Both the position numbers and the translations under genes were made by a program. From Rhodoferax sp. (GTDB lineage: Bacteria > Pseudomonadota > Gammaproteobacteria > Burkholderiales > Burkholderiaceae_C), in assembly GCA_031291295.1 (NCBI GenBank), contig JARLJI010000185.1, positions 1 through 64,000 of the forward strand: a stretch of DNA of 64,000 bases, in the 5' to 3' direction. Position 1 is the stretch's first letter, and each line of letters opens with the position of its first letter. Positions 28,423 to 39,885 of this stretch are shown here, piece by piece. The notes under the pieces were generated by a model. The model ran no database searches. It was given only the letters and a program-made list of their open reading frames with translations, and was not told where the DNA came from.

Positions 28423-29658
28423 ATGATTCGGCAGGCATTAATTTCAGGCGGTGGTATTGGCGGGCTCGCGGCGGCACTGGCCTGCGCGCGCGCGGGCTGG
28501 GAGGTCCGGTTGTTCGAGCAGGCCGCCGAGTTCAGCGAGGTCGGCGCGGGCATCCAGCTCGGACCGAACGTGACGCGCGTGCTGCAGGGCTGGGATCTGG
28601 CTGGGGCGTTGGCCGAAGTCGCCGCCTTTCCCGATCGTCTGCAGGTGCGCCATGCCGTCTCGGGCCGGGAGCTTGGCGCGCTGCCGCTGGGCGACGCGAT
28701 GCTGCAGCGCTACGGCGCGCCCTACGCCACCGTGCATCGCGCCGACCTGCACCAGCTATTGCTGGCCGAGGTGCGGCAGCGCACGGATGCGACGCTGAAT
28801 CTCAACTACCGCCTGGCACGCTTCACGCAAACCGGCGATGCCGTGACGGTGCAAGGCAGGGTGCAGTCCGGCGAAGAATCCGGCCGCCAGCCGCCAGCCT
28901 GGGGCCCGCAAATCGAGGGCGACGCGCTGATCGGGGCCGACGGCCTGTGGAGCCCGGTGCGCCAATGGTTGCTGGCCGACGGGCCGCCGCGCGTCACCGG
29001 CCATCTGGCCTACCGTGCGCTGGTGCCGCAGTCGCATCTGCCCGAGCGGCTGCGCAGCCAGCACGTCACCGCGTGGCTGGGGCCGCGCCTGCACGTGGTG
29101 CAGTACCCGGTGCGCGGGGGCGAATGGCTCAACGTGGTCGGCATTGTGCAGGGGCGCCTGGATTCGGCCAGTGGCGCCGATCTGGACAACTGGGATCACG
29201 CCACCAACGCCCAGGCGCTGCGCGCTGCGCTCGCAGGCACCTGTGCGCCGCTGCAGGACCTGGTCAACGCCATCGACGCCTGGCGCCTGTGGGTGCTGTG
29301 CGACCGCCCGCCCCTGCAGGGCGCGCCGCAGCAGGCGCAGGGGCGCGTGGCGCTGCTGGGCGATGCGGCGCACCCGATGCGCCCCTACCTGGCGCAGGGC
29401 GCGGGCATGGCGATTGAAGACGCGGCCGAGCTCGGGCGCGTGCTGGGCCAGGCGCTGGACCCCGCGCTCGATGTGCCCACGATGCTCGCCCGTTACGCGC
29501 TCAACCGCTGGCAGCGCAACGCGCGGGTGCAGGCCCGCGCGATTCGCAACGGGCAGATTTTTCATGCCGATGGGCTGGTGCGCTGGGGGCGCGACGCGGC
29601 GCTGAAGGTGCTGGGCGAGCGGCTGCTGGATGTGCCGTGGCTCTACGCTGGCGCGTAG
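28423..29658 (+). CDS. FAD-dependent aromatic monooxygenase (salicylate hydroxylase-like)
   Basis: 411 residues. Class A flavoprotein hydroxylase: GGGIGGLAAALACARAG (9-25) binds ADP of FAD, the DG motif is GADGLWSPVR, and GDAAHPMRPYLAQGAGMAIEDA is the second flavin motif. It is related to salicylate or 6-hydroxynicotinate 3-monooxygenases, but the substrate cannot be read from sequence. It follows acnA by 63 bases on the plus strand and is convergent with kynA. A link to tryptophan/kynurenine catabolism (a kynurenine 3-monooxygenase-like role) is only a possibility. Confidence 0.85.
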   Translation: MIRQALISGGGIGGLAAALACARAGWEVRLFEQAAEFSEVGAGIQLGPNVTRVLQGWDLAGALAEVAAFPDRLQVRHAVSGRELGALPLGDAMLQRYGAPYATVHRADLHQLLLAEVRQRTDATLNLNYRLARFTQTGDAVTVQGRVQSGEESGRQPPAWGPQIEGDALIGADGLWSPVRQWLLADGPPRVTGHLAYRALVPQSHLPERLRSQHVTAWLGPRLHVVQYPVRGGEWLNVVGIVQGRLDSASGADLDNWDHATNAQALRAALAGTCAPLQDLVNAIDAWRLWVLCDRPPLQGAPQQAQGRVALLGDAAHPMRPYLAQGAGMAIEDAAELGRVLGQALDPALDVPTMLARYALNRWQRNARVQARAIRNGQIFHADGLVRWGRDAALKVLGERLLDVPWLYAGA

Positions 29659-29672
29659 CCCGCGATTGATCC

Positions 29673-29689
29673 GCTATTTATTTGGTAGC
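29673..29689. repeat. 17-bp dispersed palindrome (copy 8)
   Basis: GCTATTTATTTGGTAGC in the short gap between the convergent monooxygenase and kynA genes. Confidence 0.6.
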
Positions 29690-29727
29690 TATCTACGAAG
29701 GCCCTGTATGGGATAGAGCCACTTTCC

Positions 29728-30564
29728 TTATAAATCCGTGCGCAGCTTCCAGATCTCCGGGAACAGCACCACGTCGAGCATTTTGCGCAGGTAGCTTACG
29801 CCGCCGGTGCCGCCGGTGCCGCGCTTGAAGCCGATGATGCGCTCCACCGTCGTGACGTGGCGGAAGCGCCAGAGCCGGAAGGCGTCTTCCAGGTCGGTGA
29901 GTTCTTCACCCAATTGGTACAGGTCCCAGTACTGCTTGGGGTTGCGGTACACCAGCAGCCAGGCCTGCTCGACCGCGTCGCTCGGGGCATGCGGCTGCGT
30001 CCAGTTGCGCTCGGTGTTCTCAAGGGGCACGGGCAGGCCGCGGCGCGCCAGCAGGCGCAGGGCTTCGTCGTACAGCGAGGGCGCCTCGAACGCGGCCTGC
30101 ACCTTGGCCAGCAGATCGGGCCGGTGCTGGTGCGGTTTCAGCATGGCCGCGTTTTTGTTGCCGAGCGCAAATTCAATGCAGCGGTACTGCGCGCTCTGAA
30201 AGCCGCTGGAGTGCCCCAGATAGGGCCGGATGGCGCTGTACTCGGGCGGCGTCATGGTGGCCAGCACGTCCCACGCGTGCACCAGCTGCTCCATGATGCG
30301 GCTCACGCGCGCCAGCATCTTGAACGCCGTGTGCAGGTCGTCGCTGGCCACGCACTGGATCGCGGCGCCCAGCTCGTGCAGCATCAGCTTCATCCACAGC
30401 TCGCTGGTCTGGTGCTGGATGATGAACAGCATCTCGTTGTGGTCGGGCGAGAGCGGGTGCTGCGCGCCCAGCACTGCGTCCAGGTGCAGGTAATCGCTGT
30501 AGCTCATGGACTGGCTGAAGTCCAGCTTGGCTTTTTCTTCGATCACGATTTGTTCGTTGCTCAT
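29728..30564 (-). CDS. kynA: Tryptophan 2,3-dioxygenase
   Basis: 278 residues from the ATG at 30564, which overlaps the kynU stop by one base (TGATG). An upstream in-frame ATG lies within kynU and is rejected. A heme enzyme opening the tryptophan indole ring to N-formylkynurenine. The heme/substrate region is [21 protein letters not shown], with [12 protein letters not shown] and the C-terminal [19 protein letters not shown] also characteristic. Co-transcribed after kynU. Confidence 0.96.
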   Translation of the reverse strand: MSNEQIVIEEKAKLDFSQSMSYSDYLHLDAVLGAQHPLSPDHNEMLFIIQHQTSELWMKLMLHELGAAIQCVASDDLHTAFKMLARVSRIMEQLVHAWDVLATMTPPEYSAIRPYLGHSSGFQSAQYRCIEFALGNKNAAMLKPHQHRPDLLAKVQAAFEAPSLYDEALRLLARRGLPVPLENTERNWTQPHAPSDAVEQAWLLVYRNPKQYWDLYQLGEELTDLEDAFRLWRFRHVTTVERIIGFKRGTGGTGGVSYLRKMLDVVLFPEIWKLRTDL

Positions 30565-31862
30565 CACGTCACCGCCATTTTCTGGTTGAATTCGGGTCGC
30601 TGCCATTCGCCGCTCTCAAGCACCTGCCGCAGGTGTTCGACCGCCTGCCAGACGTCTTCGAAGCCGAGGTACAGGGGCGTCAGGCCGAAGCGCAGGATGT
30701 CCAGATGCCGGCCCCCGTCGCCGGCGCGGAAGTCCCCGATCACGCCGCGCGCAATCAGCGCCTGCACGATGGCGTAGGCGCCCGAGGCACCATCGGGCGC
30801 CTTCGGATTCGTGCGCGTCAGGCAGACCTGCGAGCCGCGCTGTGCATGCGCGCGCGGTGTGGCCAGGCCCAGGCCGTGGCCGGCGCAGCGCGCCAAAGCC
30901 AGGTCGATGAACAGGTCGCTCAAGGCCAGCGACTTGGCGCGCAGGGCGGCCATGCCGCCCAGAGGTTCTGCCGCCAGCACGGTGTCCAGCCCGCACTCCA
31001 GCGCCGCCAGACTCAGCATCGGCTGGGTGCCGCACAGGTAGCGCGCGATGCCCGGCGCAGGGCGGTAATCGGGCGTGAACTCGAACGGTGCGGCATGGCC
31101 CCACCAGCCCGCCAGCGGTTGCCAGAAGCGGTCGGCATGTTGGGGGTGGACCCAGACGAAGGCCGGTGCGCCCGGCCCGCCGTTGAGGTATTTGTAGCCG
31201 CAGCCGATGCTGAAGTCGGCCTTGGCCGCGTTCAGGTCCACCGGCACGGCGCCCGCGCTGTGCGCGAGGTCCCACACGGTGAGGGCGCCGGCCGCATGCG
31301 CTGCCGCGGTGACCGCCGCCATGTCGTGCATCGCGCCCGTGCGATAGTTCACGTGGGTCAGCATCAGCACCGCGACGTCGGGCGTGAGGGCCGCTGCTAT
31401 TTCTTCCGGCTCGACCAGTTGCAGTCGCAGGCCGCGCTCGGCGCACAGCGCCTGGGCGATGTAGAGATCGGTCGGGAAGTTGCTGCGCTCGCTCACGACC
31501 ACCTTGCGCTGCGGCGCATCCTGCGCGGCGATGTGCAGCGCCGCGCTCAGCACCTTGTACAGGTTGATCGAGGTGCTGTCGGTCGCCACCACCTCGCCCG
31601 GCGCGGCGCCGATCAGCCGCGCGATCTTGTCGCCCAGGCGCTGCGGCATCTCGAACCAGCCGGCGCTGTTCCAGGAGCGGATCAGGCCAGTGCCCCATTC
31701 CTGCGTGACAACCTCTGCGACGCGGGCCGCCGCCGTTTTGGGCAGCACGCCGAGCGAGTTGCCGTCGAGGTAGATCACGCCGTCGGGAATCGAAAATTGG
31801 TCGCGCAGCGGGCGCAAGGGGTCTTGCGCGTCGCGCTGCTGGCAGTCTGTCAGGCTGGTCAT
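30564..31862 (-). CDS. kynU: Kynureninase
   Basis: 432 residues. PLP enzyme cleaving kynurenine to anthranilate and alanine. Family motifs are [40 protein letters not shown] and the PLP lysine in [18 protein letters not shown]. It lies between the kynB remnant upstream and kynA downstream, so the original operon was kynB-kynU-kynA. It feeds anthranilate, which needs a downstream route not seen in this window. Confidence 0.96.
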   Translation of the reverse strand: MTSLTDCQQRDAQDPLRPLRDQFSIPDGVIYLDGNSLGVLPKTAAARVAEVVTQEWGTGLIRSWNSAGWFEMPQRLGDKIARLIGAAPGEVVATDSTSINLYKVLSAALHIAAQDAPQRKVVVSERSNFPTDLYIAQALCAERGLRLQLVEPEEIAAALTPDVAVLMLTHVNYRTGAMHDMAAVTAAAHAAGALTVWDLAHSAGAVPVDLNAAKADFSIGCGYKYLNGGPGAPAFVWVHPQHADRFWQPLAGWWGHAAPFEFTPDYRPAPGIARYLCGTQPMLSLAALECGLDTVLAAEPLGGMAALRAKSLALSDLFIDLALARCAGHGLGLATPRAHAQRGSQVCLTRTNPKAPDGASGAYAIVQALIARGVIGDFRAGDGGRHLDILRFGLTPLYLGFEDVWQAVEHLRQVLESGEWQRPEFNQKMAVT

Positions 31863-31896
31863 GTCGATCTCAAAATAAGGAGGGATTGGGGTGGGT

Positions 31897-32127
31897 TTCA
31901 GAGTTCACGCAGGATCGCGCGCACCGGCGAAGCACCGGCGCGCACCAGCTTCAGCGGCAGCGCGATCAATTCGTAGTCGCCCTCGGGCACGGCATCTAAC
32001 ACCAGGTTCTCCAGCACGCGCAGCCCGGCGCGAGCGCAAAGTGCAGCTGCTGCGAGTACGCCGCGTCGCCGGGAAAAACGGCGGCGTGCTCGTCAACGGG
32101 GGGTGAAATATCCCAGATCTTTTTCAT
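31897..32127 (-). pseudogene. kynB: Remnant of kynurenine formamidase
   Basis: About 230 bases where a gene of about 650 is expected. From ATG 32127 the frame reads [20 protein letters not shown], the start of KynB, then soon hits TAG. In another frame of the same strand the C-terminal end of KynB is readable: [19 protein letters not shown] followed by [17 protein letters not shown] and a stop just before kynU. The middle, including the HTGAHxDAPLH metal site, is absent. A large internal deletion with a frameshift explains it. The formamidase step must come from another gene or occur spontaneously. Confidence 0.85.
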
Positions 32128-32212
32128 GGAAAAGCGAAGGTATCACCGCGAAAAAGACCATGGTGTCGGTTATTTCCAACAACCGGGATAAATAGTGCTG
32201 CCCCGTTCTTGC

Positions 32213-34519
<2,307 letters not shown>

Positions 34520-34680
34520 GAATGCCTCCAGTTGTTTTATCGACAAAAAAGAGGCTACCGCAAAGCGGGGTCTCTTTCATGCCCATGGGCTTGCAGAATG
34601 GAAAATTTTTGTCGCTCCGGCGCGGCCGGCGCGCGGGCAGTCGTTTCGCGACGTCGGTCTTCTGAATCCATTTGTTTATG

Positions 34681-34706
34681 AAAAAAGGCCCTGAAGTCCA
34701 GGGCCT
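34681..34706 (-). terminator. Terminator of the nucleobase permease gene
   Basis: On the minus strand GGCCCTG, loop GACTT, CAGGGCC, then TTTTTT. It lies 47 bases after the permease stop. Confidence 0.85.
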
Positions 34707-34719
34707 GTCTAAACTGTTA

Positions 34720-34736
34720 GCTACATAATTTGTAGC
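34720..34736. repeat. 17-bp dispersed palindrome (copy 9)
   Basis: GCTACATAATTTGTAGC between the permease stop codon and its terminator. Confidence 0.65.
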
Positions 34737-34752
34737 GTACACAAGAGGTCGA

Positions 34753-36228
34753 TCAGTGGGCGTCAGCCTGGCGGGCGGCGGCGATCGTGGCCGCCGTATC
34801 TTCCCGGGTGCCATTGAAGAACAGGTTCAACAGCACGGCGGCAATGGATGTCAGCAGGATGCCCGAGTCGACCAGGGCATGAATGGCATGCGGCATCCAC
34901 TGCTTGAAATTGGGCGCCACCAGCGGAATCATGCCCACGCCAATGGCGATGGCCACGATCAGCGGGTTGTAGCGGTTGGTCTTGAAATCCACCGCCGCCA
35001 GAATGCGGATGCCGGTGGCCGCCACCATGCCGAACATCACCAGGCCCGCGCCACCAAGCACCACGGTGGGCAGCGACTCGACGAGCGCGCCCATCTTCGG
35101 CAGCAAACCCAGCACCATCAGGATGACGCCGCCGGCCACGCAGACAAAGCGGCTGCGCACGCCGGTGACCGCGACCAGGCCCACGTTCTGCGAGAAGCTG
35201 GTGTACGGAAAGGTGTTGAAGATGCCGCCGATCAGCGTGCCCAGGCCGTCGGTGCGCAGGCCGCGCGCCAGGTCGGGCTGCTCGATCTTGTGTCCGGTCA
35301 TCTCGCTCAGCGCGAGGAACATGCCGGTGGACTCGATCATGACCACGACCATGATCATCGACATGGTGAGGATCGACACCACGTCGAAGATGGGCATGCC
35401 GAACTGGAATGGCAGCACGATGTCCACCCAGGCGGCGCTGCCGACCTTGTCGAAATTCATCAGCCCCATGGCGGCCGCCACAATGCCGCCGACCACGATG
35501 CCGATCAGCACCGAAATGTTGGCGAGAAAGCCTTTCGTGTACTTGGCGATCAGCAAAATCGTTACGAGCACCACGGCGGCCACGCCGACGCCGGTGAGGT
35601 CGGCGTATTTCGGGTTGGGCAGGGTCGGGAGGAGGGCCAAGCCCTTGGGCACGGCCGGCAGCGCCGAGCCGGGCGAGGTGACATCGGCGAGCCACTTGAG
35701 GTAGGCCGGGTCCACGATGTTCGGCGCGGTCGGGCCGACCGGGTTGCCGAAAATCCAGTTGATGCCCACGCGCATCAGCGAGATGCCGATCACGGCAATG
35801 ATGGTGCCGGTGACCACGGGCGGAAAGAAGCGCAGCATGCGGCTGACAAAGGGCGCGATCAGGATCGAGATGATGCCGGCGCCGATGATGGAGCCAAACA
35901 GGATCTGTGCGCCGGTGGTGCCGGGGTTGGCGTTGGCGATGGCGACCATCGGCGAGACCGCGGCAAAGGTGACGCCCATCATGACCGGCAGCTTGATGCC
36001 GAACCAGCGCGTGGCGCCCAGCGACTGGATCAGCGTGGCGACGCCGCAGCAGAACAGGTCGGCCGAGATCAGCATCGCCACCTGTTCGGGGCCGAGCTTG
36101 AGCGCACGGCCCACGATCAGCGGCACCGCCACGGCGCCGGCGTACATCACCAGCACATGCTGCAGGCCCAGGGCGGTGAGCTTGCCTGCGGGCAGCCGCT
36201 CGTTAACGGGGTCAACGGTTTCGGTCAT
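34753..36228 (-). CDS. NCS2 nucleobase permease (urate/xanthine type)
   Basis: 491 residues with about 14 membrane helices. The NCS2 signature QNVGLVAVTGVRSR is clear, as are GLQHVLVMYAGAVAVPLIVG at the N terminus and VMIESTGMFLALSEMTG. This subgroup (UapA/XanQ/UacT-like) imports urate or xanthine by cation symport across the inner membrane. It is the first gene of the purine block, followed on the minus strand by a terminator. A TGTATACA operator lies 40 bases upstream, shared with uraH and puuD, which supports a purine substrate. Confidence 0.92.
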   Translation of the reverse strand: MTETVDPVNERLPAGKLTALGLQHVLVMYAGAVAVPLIVGRALKLGPEQVAMLISADLFCCGVATLIQSLGATRWFGIKLPVMMGVTFAAVSPMVAIANANPGTTGAQILFGSIIGAGIISILIAPFVSRMLRFFPPVVTGTIIAVIGISLMRVGINWIFGNPVGPTAPNIVDPAYLKWLADVTSPGSALPAVPKGLALLPTLPNPKYADLTGVGVAAVVLVTILLIAKYTKGFLANISVLIGIVVGGIVAAAMGLMNFDKVGSAAWVDIVLPFQFGMPIFDVVSILTMSMIMVVVMIESTGMFLALSEMTGHKIEQPDLARGLRTDGLGTLIGGIFNTFPYTSFSQNVGLVAVTGVRSRFVCVAGGVILMVLGLLPKMGALVESLPTVVLGGAGLVMFGMVAATGIRILAAVDFKTNRYNPLIVAIAIGVGMIPLVAPNFKQWMPHAIHALVDSGILLTSIAAVLLNLFFNGTREDTAATIAAARQADAH

Positions 36229-36265
36229 GGTGCGTCCTGTTGTGCAAAGAAAGGGGTGTGCACGA

Positions 36266-36280
36266 AACTGTATACACTTT
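36266..36280. promoter_or_regulatory. Purine GntR operator, site 1 (permease)
   Basis: AACTGTATACACTTT with core TGTATACA at 36269-36276, upstream of the permease start. Same core as sites at 43316-43329 and 45255-45268. Confidence 0.65.
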
Positions 36281-36385
36281 GCAAGCGTTCACGTATGGCG
36301 GTAAACCCTAGGATCGAGGAGGCTGCCGGATGAGGCAGTTTTGACTGTTTTGAATGGAATGGTGCCGTCCGCACCGGCGCCGTCA

Positions 36386-37093
36386 TCAGCGCGCGGCGCG
36401 CCCCGTGCGCGGCGACATGGGCATGAGTGCGGCCTGCAGGCGGCCCTGAACGGGTGGAGCCCCCGGGTTCAATGCTTCTTCCACATGGCCAATGTGCGTC
36501 AGCATGCGCTGGCGCGCCAGCGCCAAATCGCCAGTTTCAAGCGCCGCGACAATTTCCGAATGCTCGGCGCACGACTGCCGCGCATCATGCTCGGACTGGT
36601 ACAGCGTGGCCACCAGTGTGGTGTGCGCGGTCAAATCGCGCAGCACGTCGCACAGCATGCGATGGCCCATGCATTCCGCCAGGCAGACGTGGAAGTCGGC
36701 CAGCAAAAAGGCGCGGGTGGCGGCATCGGCATCTGCAATGGCCTGCTCCTCCTGCACGATGTGCTGGCGCAGTGTGCGCACCACCGACTGCAAGGGTTTT
36801 CCATCGGGGTGGTTGTCGGCCACGGCCGAGAGAATGCCCGCCTCGACAATGCGCCGGGCCGAGAATGCATCCCTGGCCTCTTCGAGCGAAGGCTCCACCA
36901 CATACCAGCCCCGGCGCGAACGAACCTCCACAAAGCCGCGCGCCTGCAATTGCATCAGGGCCTCGCGGATCAGGGTGCGGCTGACACCAAACAGATCCGC
37001 CAGATCCTGCTCACCCAGCCGCTCGCCCGGGGAGAGCCGCTGAGACAGGATGGACTCGACCACGCGCCGGGCTATTTCCGAGGGGCTGGTCAT
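36386..37093 (-). CDS. GntR-family (FCD/FadR-type) regulator
   Basis: 235 residues: an N-terminal winged helix (LGEQDLADLFGVSRTLIREALMQLQARGFVEVRSRRGWYV) and a C-terminal FCD helical ligand domain with metal-type His residues (FHVCLAECMGH, HSEIVAALETGD). It follows dctA by 32 bases on the same strand, so it probably forms a dctA-gntR operon and controls the inverted repeat upstream of dctA. It is a paralogue of the regulator at 42623-43297; either could bind the purine operators. Confidence 0.88.
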   Translation of the reverse strand: MTSPSEIARRVVESILSQRLSPGERLGEQDLADLFGVSRTLIREALMQLQARGFVEVRSRRGWYVVEPSLEEARDAFSARRIVEAGILSAVADNHPDGKPLQSVVRTLRQHIVQEEQAIADADAATRAFLLADFHVCLAECMGHRMLCDVLRDLTAHTTLVATLYQSEHDARQSCAEHSEIVAALETGDLALARQRMLTHIGHVEEALNPGAPPVQGRLQAALMPMSPRTGRAAR

Positions 37094-37125
37094 GGCAACT
37101 CCGTTATTTCTGGTCGTGGCATGAA

Positions 37126-38445
37126 TCAGGCGACGGCGGGCTGCCGGGCGACCTCGACATCGATGTCGTCCTCGGTGGCGGGCACCGGCCGGCCGTCGAG
37201 GACGGCGTGGGCCCGCTCGCGGTTGATGTCACCTTCCCAGGCGGCCACCACCACGGTGGCGACGCAGTTGCCGGTCAGGTTGCCCAGGGCGCGCGCGATG
37301 CCCATGAACCAGTCCACCGACAGCACCATTACCAGGCCGATGGCCGGAATATCGGGAATCGCCTGCAGCGTGGCCGCCAGCACCACGATGGCCGAGCCCG
37401 GCACGCCGTGCGCGCCCTTGGAGGTGATCAGCGCGACCGCCAGGATGGTCAGCAGATGGCCCATCGTGATGTGCGTGTTGGTGGCCTGCGCGATGAACAC
37501 CGCGGCCAGCGTGATGTAGATCGAGAAGGCATCAAGGTTGAACGAATAGCCCGTGGGGATGACCAGCCCGACCGTCGAGTCGCGGATGCCCATGCGCTTG
37601 AGCTTGGACATGACCTGCGGCAAGACGGCATCCGACGAGGTGGTGGCGAGCACAATCATCAACTCTTCGCGCAGATAGCGCAGCAGCTTGAAGATATTGA
37701 AGCCCGCCACGCGCAGTATCCCGCCCAGGATCACGACGACGAAGACGATAACGGTCGCGTAGTACAGCACCACCAGCATGCCCAGTTGCTTGAGCGAGCC
37801 CACGCCGTATTTGCCGACCGTGAAGGCGATGGCACCGAGCACGCCCAGCGGCGCCAGCTTGATGAGGATGCCCATGATCTTGAAGATCACATGCGAGAGT
37901 GATTCAATGAAGTTCGTGACAGGCGCGCCGCGCTCGCCCAGCAACGACAGCGCACAGCCGAACAGGATGGCGAACAGCAGCACCTGCAGCACGTCCCCAG
38001 TGGAGAATGCGTTTCCTACCGTGGTGGGGATCAGTTTCATCAGGAATTCGACCGTCCCGCCGCCAGTGAGTTTGCTGGCCGTCTCGGTGTAGGCGCTCAA
38101 GGCCGACGCGTCCAGGGTGTTCGGATTGACGTTCATGCCGACACCCGGCTGGAACACGAAGGCGACCAGCAGGCCCAGCGCCAGCGCAACAGTGGTGACG
38201 AGTTCGAAGTAGACCAGCGCCTTGACGCCGACCCGGCCCACCCGCTTGAGATCACCCGCCCCGGCGATGCCATGCACCACCACGCAGAACACCAGCAGCG
38301 GAATGATCATCTTGATCAGCTTGATGAACCCGTCGCCGAGAGGTTTGAGTTGGGCGGCGAACTCTGGCCAGACAACGCCGATGATGACGCCGACCACAAG
38401 AGCCAGTACAACCTGGCCGAACAATGACTTGAAAAACTTTTGCAT
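37126..38445 (-). CDS. dctA: C4-dicarboxylate transporter DctA
   Basis: 439 residues from ATG 38445 (MQKFFKSLFGQ), preceded by GGAG at an 8-base spacing; upstream ATGs lack a ribosome site. A DAACS-family symporter for succinate, fumarate and malate: SSDAVLPQVMSKLKRMG, GYSFNLDAFSIYITLAAVFIAQATN and the GVPGSAIVVLAATL region are typical. Eight membrane helices plus two re-entrant loops are expected. Its place in a purine block and beside a GntR gene suggests control by a specific carbon source rather than DctBD. Confidence 0.94.
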   Translation of the reverse strand: MQKFFKSLFGQVVLALVVGVIIGVVWPEFAAQLKPLGDGFIKLIKMIIPLLVFCVVVHGIAGAGDLKRVGRVGVKALVYFELVTTVALALGLLVAFVFQPGVGMNVNPNTLDASALSAYTETASKLTGGGTVEFLMKLIPTTVGNAFSTGDVLQVLLFAILFGCALSLLGERGAPVTNFIESLSHVIFKIMGILIKLAPLGVLGAIAFTVGKYGVGSLKQLGMLVVLYYATVIVFVVVILGGILRVAGFNIFKLLRYLREELMIVLATTSSDAVLPQVMSKLKRMGIRDSTVGLVIPTGYSFNLDAFSIYITLAAVFIAQATNTHITMGHLLTILAVALITSKGAHGVPGSAIVVLAATLQAIPDIPAIGLVMVLSVDWFMGIARALGNLTGNCVATVVVAAWEGDINRERAHAVLDGRPVPATEDDIDVEVARQPAVA

Positions 38446-38469
38446 CGCAGTCTCCATGAATGGAATTAG

Positions 38470-38505
38470 TGCATGCAAGAATCAAATACAAATCTTGCAT
38501 ACAAG
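38470..38505. promoter_or_regulatory. Inverted repeat upstream of dctA
   Basis: TGCATGCAAGA (38470-38480) and TCTTGCATACA (38493-38503) match as an inverted repeat at 10 of 11 positions. CTTGCATACAAG (38494-38505) by itself resembles FadR-type GntR operators. It is the probable binding site of the GntR encoded after dctA. Confidence 0.5.
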
Positions 38506-38631
38506 AAATGTAGACAATCCACTTCGAACCGAATTCAGGGTTATCCCGCGTTATTGGACACCCTCAGGTTAAAACTGTTTCGATTCAGGTGCGGCCAACC
38601 GGGCGCACGAGCGCCCAGGGCCATGGCGCTC

Positions 38632-39885
38632 TCAGCCGAGCAGGTCGCGCAGGGTGCGCGCGATCACCTTGGTGGCGCGGCGCAGGTCTTCGAGTTCGAG
38701 CCGTTCGTCAGCGCGTTTGGCGTGCGACTCCAGCACGGTGCGCGGTCCGGCGCCGTAGATCACGCCGGGGATGCCGGCCTCGGCGTACAGGCGCACATCG
38801 GTGTACAGCGGTGTGCCCATGGCGGGAATGGGCTGGCCGAAGATTTGCTCGCCGTGCTTCTGGATCGCCGCCACCAGCGGCTGGTTGCCGGGCAGCGGCC
38901 TCATCGAATTGGCCAGCAGCAGGCGCCGGATGTCCACCGTGATGCCGGGCAGTCTGGCCGCGGCGTCGGCGATCACCTGGCGGATGGTGGCTTCGACCTG
39001 CGCCGGGTTCTCTTCGGGGATCATGCGCCGGTCCAGCTTGAAGACGACCTTGCCGGGCACCACGTTGGTGTTGGTGCCGCCTTCGATGCGGCCTACATTG
39101 AGATACGGGTGGCTGATGCCCTTGACCTGGGACGTGACCTGCTGGTACAGCACGTTCTGGGCATACAGCGCATTCAGGATCTGCACCGCACCCTGCAGCG
39201 CGTCGACGCCGGTGTCGGGCACGGCGGCGTGCGCCATCTTGCCGTGCACGGTGACTTCCATTTGCAGGCAGCCGTTGTGCGCCGTCACAACCTCGTAGCT
39301 GAAGCCCGCGGCAATCATCAGATCGGGTTTTGTGAGCTTGTGCCGGAGCAGCCAGCCCGGCCCCATCTCACCGCCGAACTCCTCGTCGTAGGTGAAGTGC
39401 AGCTCCACCGTGCCGTTCAGTTTGGCCTGCAGCGCCTCGAGCGCGCGCACGGCAAAGGTGAAGGTGGCGAAGTCGCCCTTGCTGACGGCCGTGGCGCGGC
39501 CGTAGATTTTGCCGTCCACGATTTCGGCTCCGTAGGGTTTTTGGGTCCAGCCCTCGCCGGGCGGCACCACGTCGCCATGGGCGTTAAGGGCCACGACCAG
39601 GCCCCGGCCTGGTCCTTCGCTGTCTCTGCGGCCCTCCCCATAGGGGCGGCGCACGATCAGGTTGGTGATCGATTCCATGCCGTAGGCGCGCACGTCGGCC
39701 TGCGGCACGGGGTGTTTTTCGGCCTCGAAACCGAAGCCCTTGAGCAGTTCGGCCGTGCGCTCGGCGTGCGGCGCGTTGTTGCCGGGCGGCGTGTCGGTGG
39801 GCACGCGGATCAGTTCCTGCAGGAAGCGCACCTCCTCGTCGAAGTGGGCGTCGATCCAGGCGTCCAGTTTGTCGTAATCGGTCAT
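38632..39885 (-). CDS. M20-family metallohydrolase (ArgE/DapE-like deacylase)
   Basis: 417 residues. Zinc-dependent amidohydrolase fold: first His/Asp in NAHGDVVPPGEGW (about 100-112), Glu-Glu in TYDEEFGGEMGPG, and a lid domain GKMAHAAVPDTGVDALQG. Related proteins deacylate acetylornithine or succinyl-diaminopimelate. Its ATG overlaps the stop of the UraD-allantoate amidohydrolase gene (ATGA), so it is translationally coupled to allantoate breakdown. It may act on an intermediate such as ureidoglycolate or an N-carbamoyl/N-formyl compound. That function is inferred from position only. Confidence 0.85.
   Translation of the reverse strand: MTDYDKLDAWIDAHFDEEVRFLQELIRVPTDTPPGNNAPHAERTAELLKGFGFEAEKHPVPQADVRAYGMESITNLIVRRPYGEGRRDSEGPGRGLVVALNAHGDVVPPGEGWTQKPYGAEIVDGKIYGRATAVSKGDFATFTFAVRALEALQAKLNGTVELHFTYDEEFGGEMGPGWLLRHKLTKPDLMIAAGFSYEVVTAHNGCLQMEVTVHGKMAHAAVPDTGVDALQGAVQILNALYAQNVLYQQVTSQVKGISHPYLNVGRIEGGTNTNVVPGKVVFKLDRRMIPEENPAQVEATIRQVIADAAARLPGITVDIRRLLLANSMRPLPGNQPLVAAIQKHGEQIFGQPIPAMGTPLYTDVRLYAEAGIPGVIYGAGPRTVLESHAKRADERLELEDLRRATKVIARTLRDLLG

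Noticed and set aside
34756..36333. A 525-residue plus-strand open frame opposite the permease
   Set aside because: His/Asp/Gln-rich shadow frame of the membrane-protein gene, with no motif.
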